NCBI GenBank assembly: GCA_958296385.1
Contig: OY282494.1
Location: forward strand, 727,416 to 791,415
Direction of reading: 5' to 3'
Length of the DNA: 64,000 nucleotides
Source of the DNA: an uncultured Dehalococcoidia bacterium
Lineage (GTDB): Bacteria > Chloroflexota > Dehalococcoidia > Lucifugimonadales > UBA3495
Shown piece after piece: positions 17,475 through 25,548 of the stretch; position 1 is the stretch's first letter, and each line of letters begins with the position of its first letter. Both the position numbers and the translations under genes were made by a program. The notes beneath the pieces are model-generated. The model ran no database searches and was not told the origin of the DNA. It saw nothing but the letters and a program-made list of their open reading frames with translations.

Positions 17475-18440
17475 ATGAGCGAAACAACCGAACCCCAAGC
17501 AACCGAACCCCAAACTGCCGAACCCCAGACTACCGAACCCCAAACCATCGAAGACATCATCCTGAACCACGACCGGCGCGGCATCAGCGCCCTGCGCCCC
17601 CATCTGCCGGAGGATTTCTGCACGCAGGCCGCCCGCCACGCGCTGGCCAACCCCGGCACCGTCATCATCGCAACGGGTTTCTACATCCTGGCCAGCGACG
17701 CCGCGGAAACCGACGGCCCCCCCGGCGCCATCGCCATCGGCAACGCTCTGTCCAGCCTGGGCAACACCGTAGCCTACGCCACCGACGCGCCGATGACGAG
17801 CATCATCGGCGACTGGCTGGACAAGCAGGACAGCCCGCGGCGGATGCTCCATTACGCCATGACCGACAACGAGGTGTTCAACGAGCGCCACACCGCCGAC
17901 ATCGTAGCCGCGCACAATCCGACCCTGGTCATCGCCATCGAGCGCTGCGCCCCGGACGCCGAGGGCGTCTATCGCAATATGCGCGGCGAGGATATATCGC
18001 CCCAAACCGGCCGCATTGACGGGCTCTTTGGCCTGGGCATCCCCTCCATCGGCATCGGCGACGGCGGCAACGAAATCGGCATGGGCAACCTGGCCGACGC
18101 AATTCGCGAGGCCGAACAGCTGCCCGACAGTCCGGCCGTCACCACCTGCGACCATCTGATTGCCGCCAGCACGTCCAACTGGGGCGGCTACGGCCTCGTC
18201 GCCGCCATGTCCCTGGAAGTCGGCCGCAACCTGCTGCCCGACATCGCCACCGACACCGCCTGCATCCGCTACCTGGTAGATTGCGGCGCCGTCAGCGGCG
18301 TCAGCGGCGTGCGCGACTTCCTGGTTGACGAGTTCACCCTGGCCGAGAACGCCGCCGTGCTGCAAGAGCTGCACGACTACGTGAACGCACGCTTGCCGGA
18401 TAGCCCAGAGGATAGCCCACCGGATAGCCCAGAGGAATAG
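17475..18440 (+). CDS. DUF4392 family protein (D-glutamate cyclase catalytic-domain type)
   Basis: Predicted 321 aa, start at 17475 (MSETTEP). After a repetitive, Thr/Glu/Pro-rich N-terminus (about residues 4-28) the domain starts at IEDIILNHDRRGI and contains TGFYI, ETDGPPGA, AIERCAPDAEGVYRNMRGED, GIGDGGNEIGMGN and TSNWGGYGL, all characteristic of DUF4392, the C-terminal domain of vertebrate D-glutamate cyclase. The C-terminus is another low-complexity repeat (three DSP units) that runs to the stop codon. Together with the DUF1445 gene upstream this suggests a split D-glutamate cyclase producing 5-oxo-D-proline; I infer this from domain pairing alone. Confidence 0.85.
   Translation: MSETTEPQATEPQTAEPQTTEPQTIEDIILNHDRRGISALRPHLPEDFCTQAARHALANPGTVIIATGFYILASDAAETDGPPGAIAIGNALSSLGNTVAYATDAPMTSIIGDWLDKQDSPRRMLHYAMTDNEVFNERHTADIVAAHNPTLVIAIERCAPDAEGVYRNMRGEDISPQTGRIDGLFGLGIPSIGIGDGGNEIGMGNLADAIREAEQLPDSPAVTTCDHLIAASTSNWGGYGLVAAMSLEVGRNLLPDIATDTACIRYLVDCGAVSGVSGVRDFLVDEFTLAENAAVLQELHDYVNARLPDSPEDSPPDSPEE
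17487..17546. repeat. 15-bp tandem repeat at the 5' end of the DUF4392 gene
   Basis: About four copies of a 15-bp unit containing CCGAACCCCA, in frame, coding for TEPQ-type repeats just after the start codon. Confidence 0.8.
18399..18434. repeat. 12-bp tandem repeat next to the DUF4392 stop codon
   Basis: Three copies of GATAGCCCASMG (18399-18410, 18411-18422, 18423-18434) immediately before GAATAGCC, which contains the stop codon and resembles the unit itself. Confidence 0.85.
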
Positions 18441-18446
18441 CCGGCA

Positions 18447-19568
18447 ATGGGCAACTGCAAGTACTGCGGCGGCAAGGCCGGTTTTATGCGCGGACGGCAC
18501 AAAGAATGTACCAACGCCCACGAAACCGGCCGCCAGTGGATGGTAACGCTGGCCGCGCAAGCCGCCAGCCGCCCCGATTTCAGCGAAGCCGCCTTGCTGG
18601 ATGATTTGTCCGTCATCGCCGCCGACGCTTTCGTTGACGACGACGGCATCCGGGCCGTCATCGCCGAGGGCTGGCATCTGGCCGTCAAAGAGGGTTTGGC
18701 CGACGGCATCTTGACCCAGGCCGAGGAAACCCGCCTGCGTAATTTCCGCGACCAGTTCGCCCTCGACGAAACCGGCAAAGCCGGCCGCGCCGCCGCCGGC
18801 CAGCTGGAGCAGGCCGTCCGCGACCGCCTGCTGCTGGACGCCCGCCGCGCCGCACTAGCCGTCCCCCCGGACGACGCCCGTCTGGACGCACTGGCCGCAA
18901 CGCTGGCCCAATCGGAACTATCCGCAACCGAACAACGCCGCCTGCTGGCCCAGGCGTGGGAAGCCGCGGTGGAAAGCTCCATCGAGGATGGCGTCCTCTC
19001 CCTTGACGAGGAGAACGCCCTCATCCGCTACCTGCGCCATTTCAACCTGGAGCAGGCTGACGTTGACGGCAACGGGGCCTACAACAACATGGTCAAGTCG
19101 GCCGTCATCCGCGAGGCGGCCGAGGGCGTGATTCCCGACCGGCTGGGCGATATTCCCCGCGTCCCTTTCAACCTGATGAAATCCGAGCAGCTGGTGTGGG
19201 TTCTGGACGGCGTTGACTACTACGAAATCAAAACCCGGCGGGAGCGGCGCGGCAGCTCCCACGGCCTCAGCATCCGCGTGGCCAAAGGCGTGTACTACCG
19301 CCCCAGCACCTTTCGCAGCCGCCCGGTGGAGTGGGAGGAAACCGTACACGCCGACACCGGGCTGCTGGGCGTCACCAGCAAGCACATCTACTTCCACGGC
19401 CCCCGCCAGCGTTTCCGCGTGCGCTACGACCGCATCGTTTCCTTTGAGCCCTACAACGACGGCATCGGCATAATGCGCGAGGCCCAAACCGCCAAGCCCC
19501 AAACCTTCCGCACCGGCGACGGCTGGTTTATCTACAACCTGGTATCCAACCTGGCCCAGCACTGGTAA
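18447..19568 (+). CDS. zinc-finger/TerB-like protein with a C-terminal PH-like domain
   Basis: 373 aa, no assigned function. The N-terminus has C-x2-C-G...H-x2-C (CKYCGGKAGF then RHKEC), a small zinc-binding motif common in front of TerB-like domains. Two helical repeats follow (about residues 30-115 and 120-205), each with the acidic 'ADGILTQAEE' / 'EDGVLSLDEE' turn typical of TerB-type helical bundles. From about residue 250 the sequence becomes strand-rich (TGLLGVTSKHIYFHG, RVRYDRIVSFEPY) and resembles bacterial PH/GRAM-like domains. It begins 6 bases after the DUF4392 stop and so is probably co-transcribed with the cyclase-like genes, but the link is unexplained. Confidence 0.7.
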   Translation: MGNCKYCGGKAGFMRGRHKECTNAHETGRQWMVTLAAQAASRPDFSEAALLDDLSVIAADAFVDDDGIRAVIAEGWHLAVKEGLADGILTQAEETRLRNFRDQFALDETGKAGRAAAGQLEQAVRDRLLLDARRAALAVPPDDARLDALAATLAQSELSATEQRRLLAQAWEAAVESSIEDGVLSLDEENALIRYLRHFNLEQADVDGNGAYNNMVKSAVIREAAEGVIPDRLGDIPRVPFNLMKSEQLVWVLDGVDYYEIKTRRERRGSSHGLSIRVAKGVYYRPSTFRSRPVEWEETVHADTGLLGVTSKHIYFHGPRQRFRVRYDRIVSFEPYNDGIGIMREAQTAKPQTFRTGDGWFIYNLVSNLAQHW

Positions 19569-19582
19569 AACGGGGATTTGGC

Positions 19583-21586
19583 CTAGCCTACCGCCAGCAT
19601 TTTCTCCTCCACCACCAGCAGCTTTTTCAACTCCAGCATCTCGTCGCGCAGGTGGGCCGCCTTCTCGAATTCCAGCGAGCGGGCGGCATCTTTCATCTGA
19701 AACTCCAAATCTTTCACCACCCGGTACATATCGTCCCGCGACAGTTCCTCCCGCGCCGTCTGGTAGGCCGCTTTGGTTTCGGCAACGCCCCGCAGCCCCT
19801 CGGTAATGTCCTTCACGGCCTTATGGATGGACTGCGGCTCAATGCCGTGCCGCCGGTTGTGCGCGTCCTGAATCCCCCGCCGCCGGTAGGTCTCGTCAAT
19901 GGCCTTCCGCATCGAGTCGGTGATGCGGTCGGCGTACATTATCACGTGCCCGGCCGCGTGCCGGGCCGCCCGCCCGACAGTCTGTATCAGCGCTGTATTG
20001 GAGCGCAGATACCCTTCCTTGTCCGCATCAAGAATCGCCACCAGACTAACCTCCGGCAAGTCCAGCCCTTCCCGCAGCAGGTTGATTCCCACCACCACGT
20101 CGTAGATTCCCAGCCGCAGGTCGCGCAGTATTTCCACCCGGTTCAGCGTCTCTATGTCAGAATGCAGGTAATGGTTGCGGACTCCCGCCTCTGACAGATA
20201 ATCCGCCAGTTCCTCGGCCATCCGTTTCGTCAGCGTAGTAACCAGCACCCGCTCCTGCGCCTCCACCCGCTGCCGTATCTGATAGAGCAAGTCGTCAATC
20301 TGGCCGGTAGTAGGCTTGACTTCAATAGTCGGGTCCAGCAGCCCGGTTGGCCGGATAACCTGCTCGGTGACATGGCCGCCGGCGCGCTCCCGTTCCAGCG
20401 GCCCCGGCGTAGCCGACACGTACACGACTTGATTGATGTGTTCCTCAAATTCCTTGAAGTGCAGGGGCCGGTTGTCCAAAGCCGACGGCAGCCGGAACCC
20501 GTACTCCACCAGCGTAGTCTTGCGGGATATGTCCCCGTTGTACATCCCCCGCACCTGCGGCAGCGTCATGTGCGACTCGTCAACGAACATCAGATAGTCG
20601 TCGGGGAAATAATCCAGCAGCGTCCAGGGCGGGCTGCCCGGCGGCCGGCGGGATAAATGCCGGGCGTAGTTCTCCACGCCGGCGCAAAAGCCCGTTTCGT
20701 CCAGCATCTCCATATCGTAGCGGGTGCGCTGCTCCAGCCGCTGCGCCTCCAGCATCTTGCCCTGCTCCCGGAACCAGCCCACCCGTTCCCGCATCTCCGC
20801 CTCAATGTCAATGAGCGCCGCGTCCAGTTTCTCCCGGCTGGTCACAAAGTGCTTGGCCGGATAGATGGAGAACTCCGGCCGCTCGTTAAGCACCTCCCCG
20901 GTCAGCGTGTCCAGCGTCAGGATGCGTTCCACCTCGTCGCCAAAGAACTGCACCCGCACGGCAAATTCCTCGTAAGCCGGCACAATCTCCAGAGTGTCGC
21001 CCCGCACGGTAAAGCGGCCCCGGGCCAAATCGGTATCGTTGCGTTCGTACTGCATATCAATCAGCTGGCGCAGCAGCGCCCGCCGGTTGTATTCCTGCCC
21101 CACTTCAACCCGCGCCACCATCTCAAAGTAATCCGACGGGTCGCCCAGCCCGTAAATGCACGACACCGACGCCACAATCAGCGTATCCCGCCGCGTCAGC
21201 AGCGACGTAGTGGACGCCAGCCGCAGCTTGTCCAATTCCTCGTTGACGCTGCTGTCCTTCTCAATGTACGTATCGCTGCGCGGAATGTAGGCTTCGGGCT
21301 GATAGTAGTCGTAGTAAGAAACGAAGTACTGCACCGCGTTATGCGGGAAAAACTCCCGGAACTCGGTAGCCAGCTGCGCCGCCAGCGTCTTGTTGTGGGC
21401 GATGACAATCGTCGGCCGCTGCACTTCCTGCACGATGTTGGCCATCGTAAAAGTCTTGCCGCTGCCGGTAACGCCCAGCAGCGTCTGATATTCCAGCCCC
21501 TCGCTGACCCCGGCAACCAGCCGCCCGACCGCATCCGGCTGGTCGCCCGTCATCTTAAAATCCGCCGTCAACTGAAAATCAACCAT
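19583..21586 (-). CDS. uvrB: excinuclease ABC subunit B
   Basis: Predicted 667 aa. UvrB verifies DNA damage and loads UvrC in nucleotide excision repair. Start at 21586 ([20 protein letters not shown]), with GGGAG upstream and a TATAAT box 33 bases before; an in-frame upstream start at 21646 lies before that box. Walker A is GVTGSGKT (38-45), the beta-hairpin has [11 protein letters not shown], the helicase motifs DESHMTLPQ and [14 protein letters not shown] are intact, and a C-terminal UVR motif ([20 protein letters not shown]) closes the protein. It follows ruvA on the same strand but seems to have its own promoter. Confidence 0.96.
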   Translation of the reverse strand: MVDFQLTADFKMTGDQPDAVGRLVAGVSEGLEYQTLLGVTGSGKTFTMANIVQEVQRPTIVIAHNKTLAAQLATEFREFFPHNAVQYFVSYYDYYQPEAYIPRSDTYIEKDSSVNEELDKLRLASTTSLLTRRDTLIVASVSCIYGLGDPSDYFEMVARVEVGQEYNRRALLRQLIDMQYERNDTDLARGRFTVRGDTLEIVPAYEEFAVRVQFFGDEVERILTLDTLTGEVLNERPEFSIYPAKHFVTSREKLDAALIDIEAEMRERVGWFREQGKMLEAQRLEQRTRYDMEMLDETGFCAGVENYARHLSRRPPGSPPWTLLDYFPDDYLMFVDESHMTLPQVRGMYNGDISRKTTLVEYGFRLPSALDNRPLHFKEFEEHINQVVYVSATPGPLERERAGGHVTEQVIRPTGLLDPTIEVKPTTGQIDDLLYQIRQRVEAQERVLVTTLTKRMAEELADYLSEAGVRNHYLHSDIETLNRVEILRDLRLGIYDVVVGINLLREGLDLPEVSLVAILDADKEGYLRSNTALIQTVGRAARHAAGHVIMYADRITDSMRKAIDETYRRRGIQDAHNRRHGIEPQSIHKAVKDITEGLRGVAETKAAYQTAREELSRDDMYRVVKDLEFQMKDAARSLEFEKAAHLRDEMLELKKLLVVEEKMLAVG

Positions 21587-21619
21587 CGCATCTGCTCCCG
21601 TGCCGTTCGGCCCGCAACG

Positions 21620-21625
21620 ATTATA
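21620..21625 (-). promoter_or_regulatory. -10 box upstream of uvrB
   Basis: Perfect TATAAT on the minus strand, 33 bases before the uvrB ATG. No clear -35 hexamer at the right distance and no recognisable LexA/SOS box. Confidence 0.45.
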
Positions 21626-21666
21626 GCGGAACCGCCGCCGTTGCACCTGGCCGGACTGTCACCACG

Positions 21667-22251
21667 TCACCCGCCGCCCATCGCCAGCAGCGCCTGCCTG
21701 ATTTTATCCTCGGTAGAGGCATCGGCGGGCAAGTCCAAAGCCGCCACCGCCTGCCGCGCGTCGGCCAGCGACAGCCCCAGCGCCGTCAGCGCCTCCACCG
21801 CGTCAACGTCCCCCTCCGCCGGCGCCCCGGCCAGCTCCCCGGATTCCGCGTCCGGCAGCTTGCCCCGCAGCTCCAGCACGATGCGCTGCGCCGTCCGCCG
21901 GCCCACCCCTTGCGCCCGGCTCAGCGCCGCCACGTCCTCCGCAGCCACCGCCTGCCGGAACCCGTCATCTCCAAGTTCGGACAGCACCGACAGCGCCGAG
22001 CGCGGCCCGATGCCGGAAACCCCGGTCAGCGCGCCGAACAGCTCCACCGCCCCGGCGTCCGGAAACCCGTACAAAACCGGCTGGTCGTTCTGGATGCGCA
22101 GCACCGTGCTGAGCCGCACCGCCGTGCCCACCGGCCCCAGCGCTCCCACCGCCGATGCCGGCACGAACACTTGCAGCGTGATGCCGCCGACCTGGACGTT
22201 CACCCAGTCCGGGCCGACCGCCTCCAGCACGCCCTGCACGCCCACCAGCAC
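21667..22251 (-). CDS. ruvA: Holliday junction DNA-binding protein RuvA
   Basis: 194 aa, normal length. RuvA tetramers hold the four-way junction for RuvB. Domain I is the OB fold (LVGVQGVLEAVGPDWVNVQV), domain II has the helix-hairpin-helix segments VSGIGPRSALSVLSEL and AQGVGRRTAQRIVLELRGKL, and domain III is the short C-terminal RuvB-binding bundle (EALTALGLSLADARQAV). GTG start, 3 bases after the ruvC stop codon, indicating tight coupling. RuvB is encoded 11 kb away in the window. Confidence 0.94.
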   Translation of the reverse strand: MLVGVQGVLEAVGPDWVNVQVGGITLQVFVPASAVGALGPVGTAVRLSTVLRIQNDQPVLYGFPDAGAVELFGALTGVSGIGPRSALSVLSELGDDGFRQAVAAEDVAALSRAQGVGRRTAQRIVLELRGKLPDAESGELAGAPAEGDVDAVEALTALGLSLADARQAVAALDLPADASTEDKIRQALLAMGGG

Positions 22252-22254
22252 CGC

Positions 22255-22776
22255 CTAACGTTCCTCGCCCGGCCGGATTTCCCGGGCCGACAAATCCGAC
22301 ACCGTAGTTGCCGACAGGTGGCAAAGTCCCACCGCCAGCGCGTCCGCCGCATCGGTGTCCGGCACCGCCGCCAGCCCCAGCGTTGACGCCGCCATCGCCT
22401 GCACCTGCTCTTTCGTCGCCGCCCCGTAGTCGGTAACCGCCCGTTTCACCGTCGCCGGCGGGTAGCGATGCACCGGCACCCCGGCGCTCGCCGCCCCAAT
22501 CAGCACCACCGCCTGCGCCTGCCCAATCGCCAGCGCCGATTTCACGAAAGCCCGCTCACCCCGGCCCACAAACGGGTCCTCTACCGCGATGGCGTCCGGA
22601 TTAAAGACGTGAATCATGTTAAGGATATGGCTGTGCATCTGATACAGCCGCTGCTCCAGCGGCATTGACGCCGGCAGCGCGATTACCCCGTAGTCGTCCG
22701 CCGATGGCGTAGGCTCGGCGTCCAGAACGCCGTAGCCCATCCGCAGGGTGCCGGGGTCGATGGCCAGTACGCGCAC
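22255..22776 (-). CDS. ruvC: Holliday junction resolvase RuvC
   Basis: 173 aa. RuvC is the endonuclease that cuts the junction held by RuvAB. The acidic catalytic residues are visible in IDPGTLRMGYGVLD (first aspartate), AVEDPFVGRGERAF, and the C-terminal DAADALAVGLCH. GTG start; 15 bases downstream of yebC and immediately upstream of ruvA, giving the common yebC-ruvC-ruvA order. Confidence 0.94.
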   Translation of the reverse strand: MRVLAIDPGTLRMGYGVLDAEPTPSADDYGVIALPASMPLEQRLYQMHSHILNMIHVFNPDAIAVEDPFVGRGERAFVKSALAIGQAQAVVLIGAASAGVPVHRYPPATVKRAVTDYGAATKEQVQAMAASTLGLAAVPDTDAADALAVGLCHLSATTVSDLSAREIRPGEER

Positions 22777-22791
22777 GGATAAAACAGCAGA

Positions 22792-23559
22792 CTAGGCCGA
22801 CGCGCCGTAGCGTTCCAGCACGTCTAGCGAGAAATCGGCGTTGGTGTACGCCTTCTGCACGTCCGCCAGTTCCTCCAGCCCGTCCAGCAGCCGCAGCGTC
22901 TGCTCGGCGGCTTTGTCCTCTAATGGCACGACGGTTTTAGGCACCATTGACACGTCTGCCGACGTCGGCGCCGCCCCTTCGCTTTCCAGCGCCGACTTCA
23001 CCGACAGCAGGCGTTCCGGCGCGGTGTACACCTCGAGGATGCCGTCCTCAAACTTCACGTCGTCGGCCTCGGCGTCAATCGCCGCCAGGCTCAATTCCTC
23101 GGCTACCGACTCGTCGGCGATTTCCAGCGTGATGACCCCGCGCGTCTCAAAGTTCCAGGCCACGCAGCCGGCCTCGCCCAGGTTGCCCCCCGTCTTGTTG
23201 AACAGCGAACGCACTTCTGATGCCGTCCGGTTGCGGTTCGTCGTGAGGGCTTTCACCAGAATGGCCCCGCCGCCGGCGCCGTACCCTTCGTAGGTAACCT
23301 CGTCAAAATCCTCCATCCCCTCGCCGCCGTCGCCCGTCGCCCGCCGCACCGCCCGGTTGATGTTGTCCAGCGGCATATTGTTAGACTTGGCCTGATCCAT
23401 CGCGATGCGCAGCCGGAAGTTCATATCCGGATCGCCCCCGCCGCCCTCTTTGACCGCCAGCGCGATGTTGCGGGCCAGCTTGGTGAACAATGCCCCCCGC
23501 CTGGTGTCGTTAGCCCCTTTCTGCCGCTTGATGGTTGACCACTTGGAATGACCTGACAT
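22792..23559 (-). CDS. yebC: YebC/PmpR family protein (TACO1-like translation/transcription regulator)
   Basis: Predicted 255 aa. Start at 23559 where the family N-terminus MSGHSKWSTIKRQKGANDTRRG begins and a strong AGGAGGTGGTGAT site precedes it; an upstream in-frame start would add 44 unrelated residues. Recent work links YebC proteins to relief of ribosome stalling, older work to transcription regulation. GYGAGGGAILVKALTTNRNRT is a signature. The gene leads the ruvC-ruvA group and is read from a well-formed promoter about 115 bases upstream. Confidence 0.95.
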   Translation of the reverse strand: MSGHSKWSTIKRQKGANDTRRGALFTKLARNIALAVKEGGGGDPDMNFRLRIAMDQAKSNNMPLDNINRAVRRATGDGGEGMEDFDEVTYEGYGAGGGAILVKALTTNRNRTASEVRSLFNKTGGNLGEAGCVAWNFETRGVITLEIADESVAEELSLAAIDAEADDVKFEDGILEVYTAPERLLSVKSALESEGAAPTSADVSMVPKTVVPLEDKAAEQTLRLLDGLEELADVQKAYTNADFSLDVLERYGASA

Positions 23560-23674
23560 ATCACCACCTCCTGACGCCTTCATCCCTCTCCGTCCGCGCA
23601 AACCCGACGCCGCGCGCACCAGGCGCAAAGGCAGATGCAATCCTGCATCCGAATCACGATAATCACGTTGCCTG

Positions 23675-23704
23675 ATTGTAACACCCCCCATTTGAGAGGG
23701 TCAA
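23675..23704 (-). promoter_or_regulatory. sigma70-like promoter of yebC-ruvC-ruvA
   Basis: On the minus strand TTGACC (23699-23704), an 18-bp spacer and TACAAT (23675-23680); the leader to yebC would be about 110 bases. The palindromic repeat lies directly upstream of the -35 box. Confidence 0.65.
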
Positions 23705-23706
23705 AA

Positions 23707-23760
23707 CACCCCGCCCCCAAAGACACACCGAGGGGGTCTGGGGGAAATGATTTCCCCCAA
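23707..23760. repeat. dispersed palindromic repeat, copy 1
   Basis: Core is a perfect palindrome T-G5-AAAT-G-ATTT-C5-A at 23739-23759, preceded by CCCCCAAAGA and CGAGGGGGTC. A second copy with the same flanks lies at 39887-39940, where the central base is C. Both sit in divergent intergenic regions. Confidence 0.85.
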
Positions 23761-23993
23761 CGTCACCCCCCGTTGCCTCCAAAGAATTGCGCCTCCAAGG
23801 ATGACCCATCATGACTTGACCGAACCACCCGAAACGGCACGCCGCCCCACGGCGCACCGGCTTTGACATCCCACCCTACCGGCATTAGCATTACGCAACG
23901 CCTGCTGCTGTTGATGCCGGCCCGGACTATGCGCCGGGCTGGACGGCGGGCCAGATTAGGCTACCGGCTAAACCCGATTACAGGAGGCCAGCC

Positions 23994-24452
23994 ATGGCAA
24001 TGCAAGCTTCCGGAGTTTCGCACATCGCAGTATGCGTCCGCGATTTGGACAAATCCCTCGAGTTCTACCGGGACATCCTCGGCATGACTGTCACCGTTGA
24101 CCGCGTTCAGGACACCTCTACCGGCGGGCTGCCCCACGTGTACGCCCACGAGCGCAGCACCCGCCGCCAGGCCATCCTCTCCTACGGCGACGGCGCCATC
24201 CCCACCCTGGTGATGACCAGCCACCCCGGCGACGACCCCGACGGCGGCCCCATCAAACTGGACCAGGTTGGCATCAGCCACATCTCCTTCACCGTCGCCG
24301 ACGTCAACGGACTGGCCGACGAGCTAATCAGCAAGGGCGTAGCGCTGGCCGGCCCCCTGGACGGCTTTACCAACGCCAACGGCGAAGTCTCCAGCATTTT
24401 CGTCTATGACCCCGACGGCATCCTCGTGCAATTCGACAGCGGCGGCGGCTGA
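23994..24452 (+). CDS. VOC (glyoxalase/dioxygenase fold) protein, copy 1
   Basis: 152 aa, one complete vicinal-oxygen-chelate unit pair. SHIAVCVRDLDKSLEFYRDILGM is the first beta-alpha module and GISHISFTVADV the second, each starting with a probable metal-binding histidine. The final segment DPDGILVQFD has Gln where many dioxygenases have the ligand Glu. AGGAGG lies 6 bases before the ATG. Activity (lactoylglutathione lyase, epimerase or dioxygenase) cannot be assigned. The following gene is a close paralogue. Confidence 0.85.
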   Translation: MAMQASGVSHIAVCVRDLDKSLEFYRDILGMTVTVDRVQDTSTGGLPHVYAHERSTRRQAILSYGDGAIPTLVMTSHPGDDPDGGPIKLDQVGISHISFTVADVNGLADELISKGVALAGPLDGFTNANGEVSSIFVYDPDGILVQFDSGGG

Positions 24453-24515
24453 ATCCAACCGCTTTAACGAAGCAGATTTAACAGAGCCGACGCCCCACGG
24501 CAAGGAGCAGTTATC

Positions 24516-24974
24516 ATGCCGATGAACGCAACCGGAGTCTCCCACATCGCCATCTGCGTGCAAGACCTGGACGTTTCGCTGCGGTTTTACTGCGACGTGC
24601 TGGGTATGTCCGTCGTCAGCGACGTGATTCAGGACACCACCACCGGCGGCCTCCCCCACGTCTATGCCCACGACCGCGCCACCCGCCGCCAGGTGCGCCT
24701 GGCCTACGCCAGCGGCGCCAAGCCCACCCTCACCATGACCTCCCACCCCGGCGAGGCCCCCGACGGAACCCCCATCAAACTCGACCAGGTTGGCATCAGC
24801 CACATCTCGTTCAGCGTCCCCGACCCCAAAGCCCTTGCCGAGAACCTGTCCGCGCAAGGCGTCCCGCTGGCCGCCCCAATGGACGTCTGGACTAACGCTG
24901 AGGGCAAAGTCAGCAGCTTTTACGTGTACGACCCGGACGGCATCCTGCTGCAATTCGACGCCGGCGGGGGCTGA
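24516..24974 (+). CDS. VOC (glyoxalase/dioxygenase fold) protein, copy 2
   Basis: 152 aa and by eye about two-thirds identical to the preceding protein, with identical length and no gaps, so it arose by tandem duplication. The conserved stretches are GVSHIA, TGGLPHVYAH, TSHPGE, PIKLDQVGISHISF and DPDGILLQFD; differences concentrate between about residues 12-45 and 105-135, which could alter substrate range. It has its own AAGGAG site upstream and is followed 4 bases later by an uncharacterised gene, making a likely three-gene unit. Confidence 0.85.
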   Translation: MPMNATGVSHIAICVQDLDVSLRFYCDVLGMSVVSDVIQDTTTGGLPHVYAHDRATRRQVRLAYASGAKPTLTMTSHPGEAPDGTPIKLDQVGISHISFSVPDPKALAENLSAQGVPLAAPMDVWTNAEGKVSSFYVYDPDGILLQFDAGGG

Positions 24975-24978
24975 CCTT

Positions 24979-25548
24979 ATGTCGCATCACTTTGACGAAC
25001 ACGACCACGACAAGCTGCTGCGCTGGCGCAACGAGCTGTCCGCATCCGGCCCCGAATCCGGGCCCGGATACAACGCCGCCGCCGCCGCATTTCCCGCCGC
25101 AGCCCTGTTCCTCGTCAAGCCCAGCGCCACCGGCGCCCACGACGTATTCCGCAAGTACCGCACGGTCTTTGAGGAACGCGCGGCCCCTTTCGCCAGCCTG
25201 GTAGTTTTCGGAATGCACGGCGTATCATCCACCGTCCGCGCCCTGCTGGACGCCGCCGGCCTGACCGAATCCGACTTGCCGGCCCTGCTAATAGCCCCCA
25301 CCGCCGAACCGGAGCACAGCATCATCGTAACGCTCCCCTCCGGCGCGAGCCTCGAGGGTGACGACGACCCCAACGGCGACGGCGCCTGCGATTACCTAGC
25401 CCCCTGGCAAGACGTCCTCGACCGCATCCGCATCACCCGCGACGGCCGCCCCCTGCGCCTGATGGGAGTACAAGGCCGCAAACTCCCCGGCGTGAACATC
25501 ACCCGGCTGGCCGCCGCAGCCCCGGCCCCTACTGTTTCACCAGCTTAA
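24979..25548 (+). CDS. conserved-looking protein of unknown function
   Basis: Predicted 189 aa, start at 24979 four bases after the second VOC stop. I do not recognise the family. The N-terminus is His/Asp-rich (HHFDEHDHDKLLRW), then an alanine-rich stretch and an alpha/beta-looking region (FASLVVFGMHGVSSTVRALLDAAGL, given as two strands/helices) follow; there is no signal peptide or membrane segment. Codon use resembles its neighbours. The last 20 bases overlap the convergent NHL-repeat gene. Its position suggests it serves with the VOC proteins. Confidence 0.6.
   Translation: MSHHFDEHDHDKLLRWRNELSASGPESGPGYNAAAAAFPAAALFLVKPSATGAHDVFRKYRTVFEERAAPFASLVVFGMHGVSSTVRALLDAAGLTESDLPALLIAPTAEPEHSIIVTLPSGASLEGDDDPNGDGACDYLAPWQDVLDRIRITRDGRPLRLMGVQGRKLPGVNITRLAAAAPAPTVSPA

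Larger units (their letters stand above)
23560..23993. other. 434-bp non-coding region between yebC and the VOC genes
   Basis: Holds the yebC promoter (23675-23704), one copy of the G5-AAAT-N-ATTT-C5 palindromic repeat (about 23707-23760) and, at its right end, an AGGAGG site for the first VOC gene. I see no convincing gene or structured RNA in the rest. Confidence 0.6.

Noticed and set aside
17427-18677. Long antisense frame over the DUF4392 gene
   Set aside because: A high-GC shadow frame; the plus strand has a promoter, start sites and conserved protein motifs, and the antisense product is low complexity.
23739-23759. Intrinsic terminator at the G5-AAAT-N-ATTT-C5 palindrome
   Set aside because: The hairpin is strong but no T-run follows on either strand, and it lies upstream of promoters rather than after genes.
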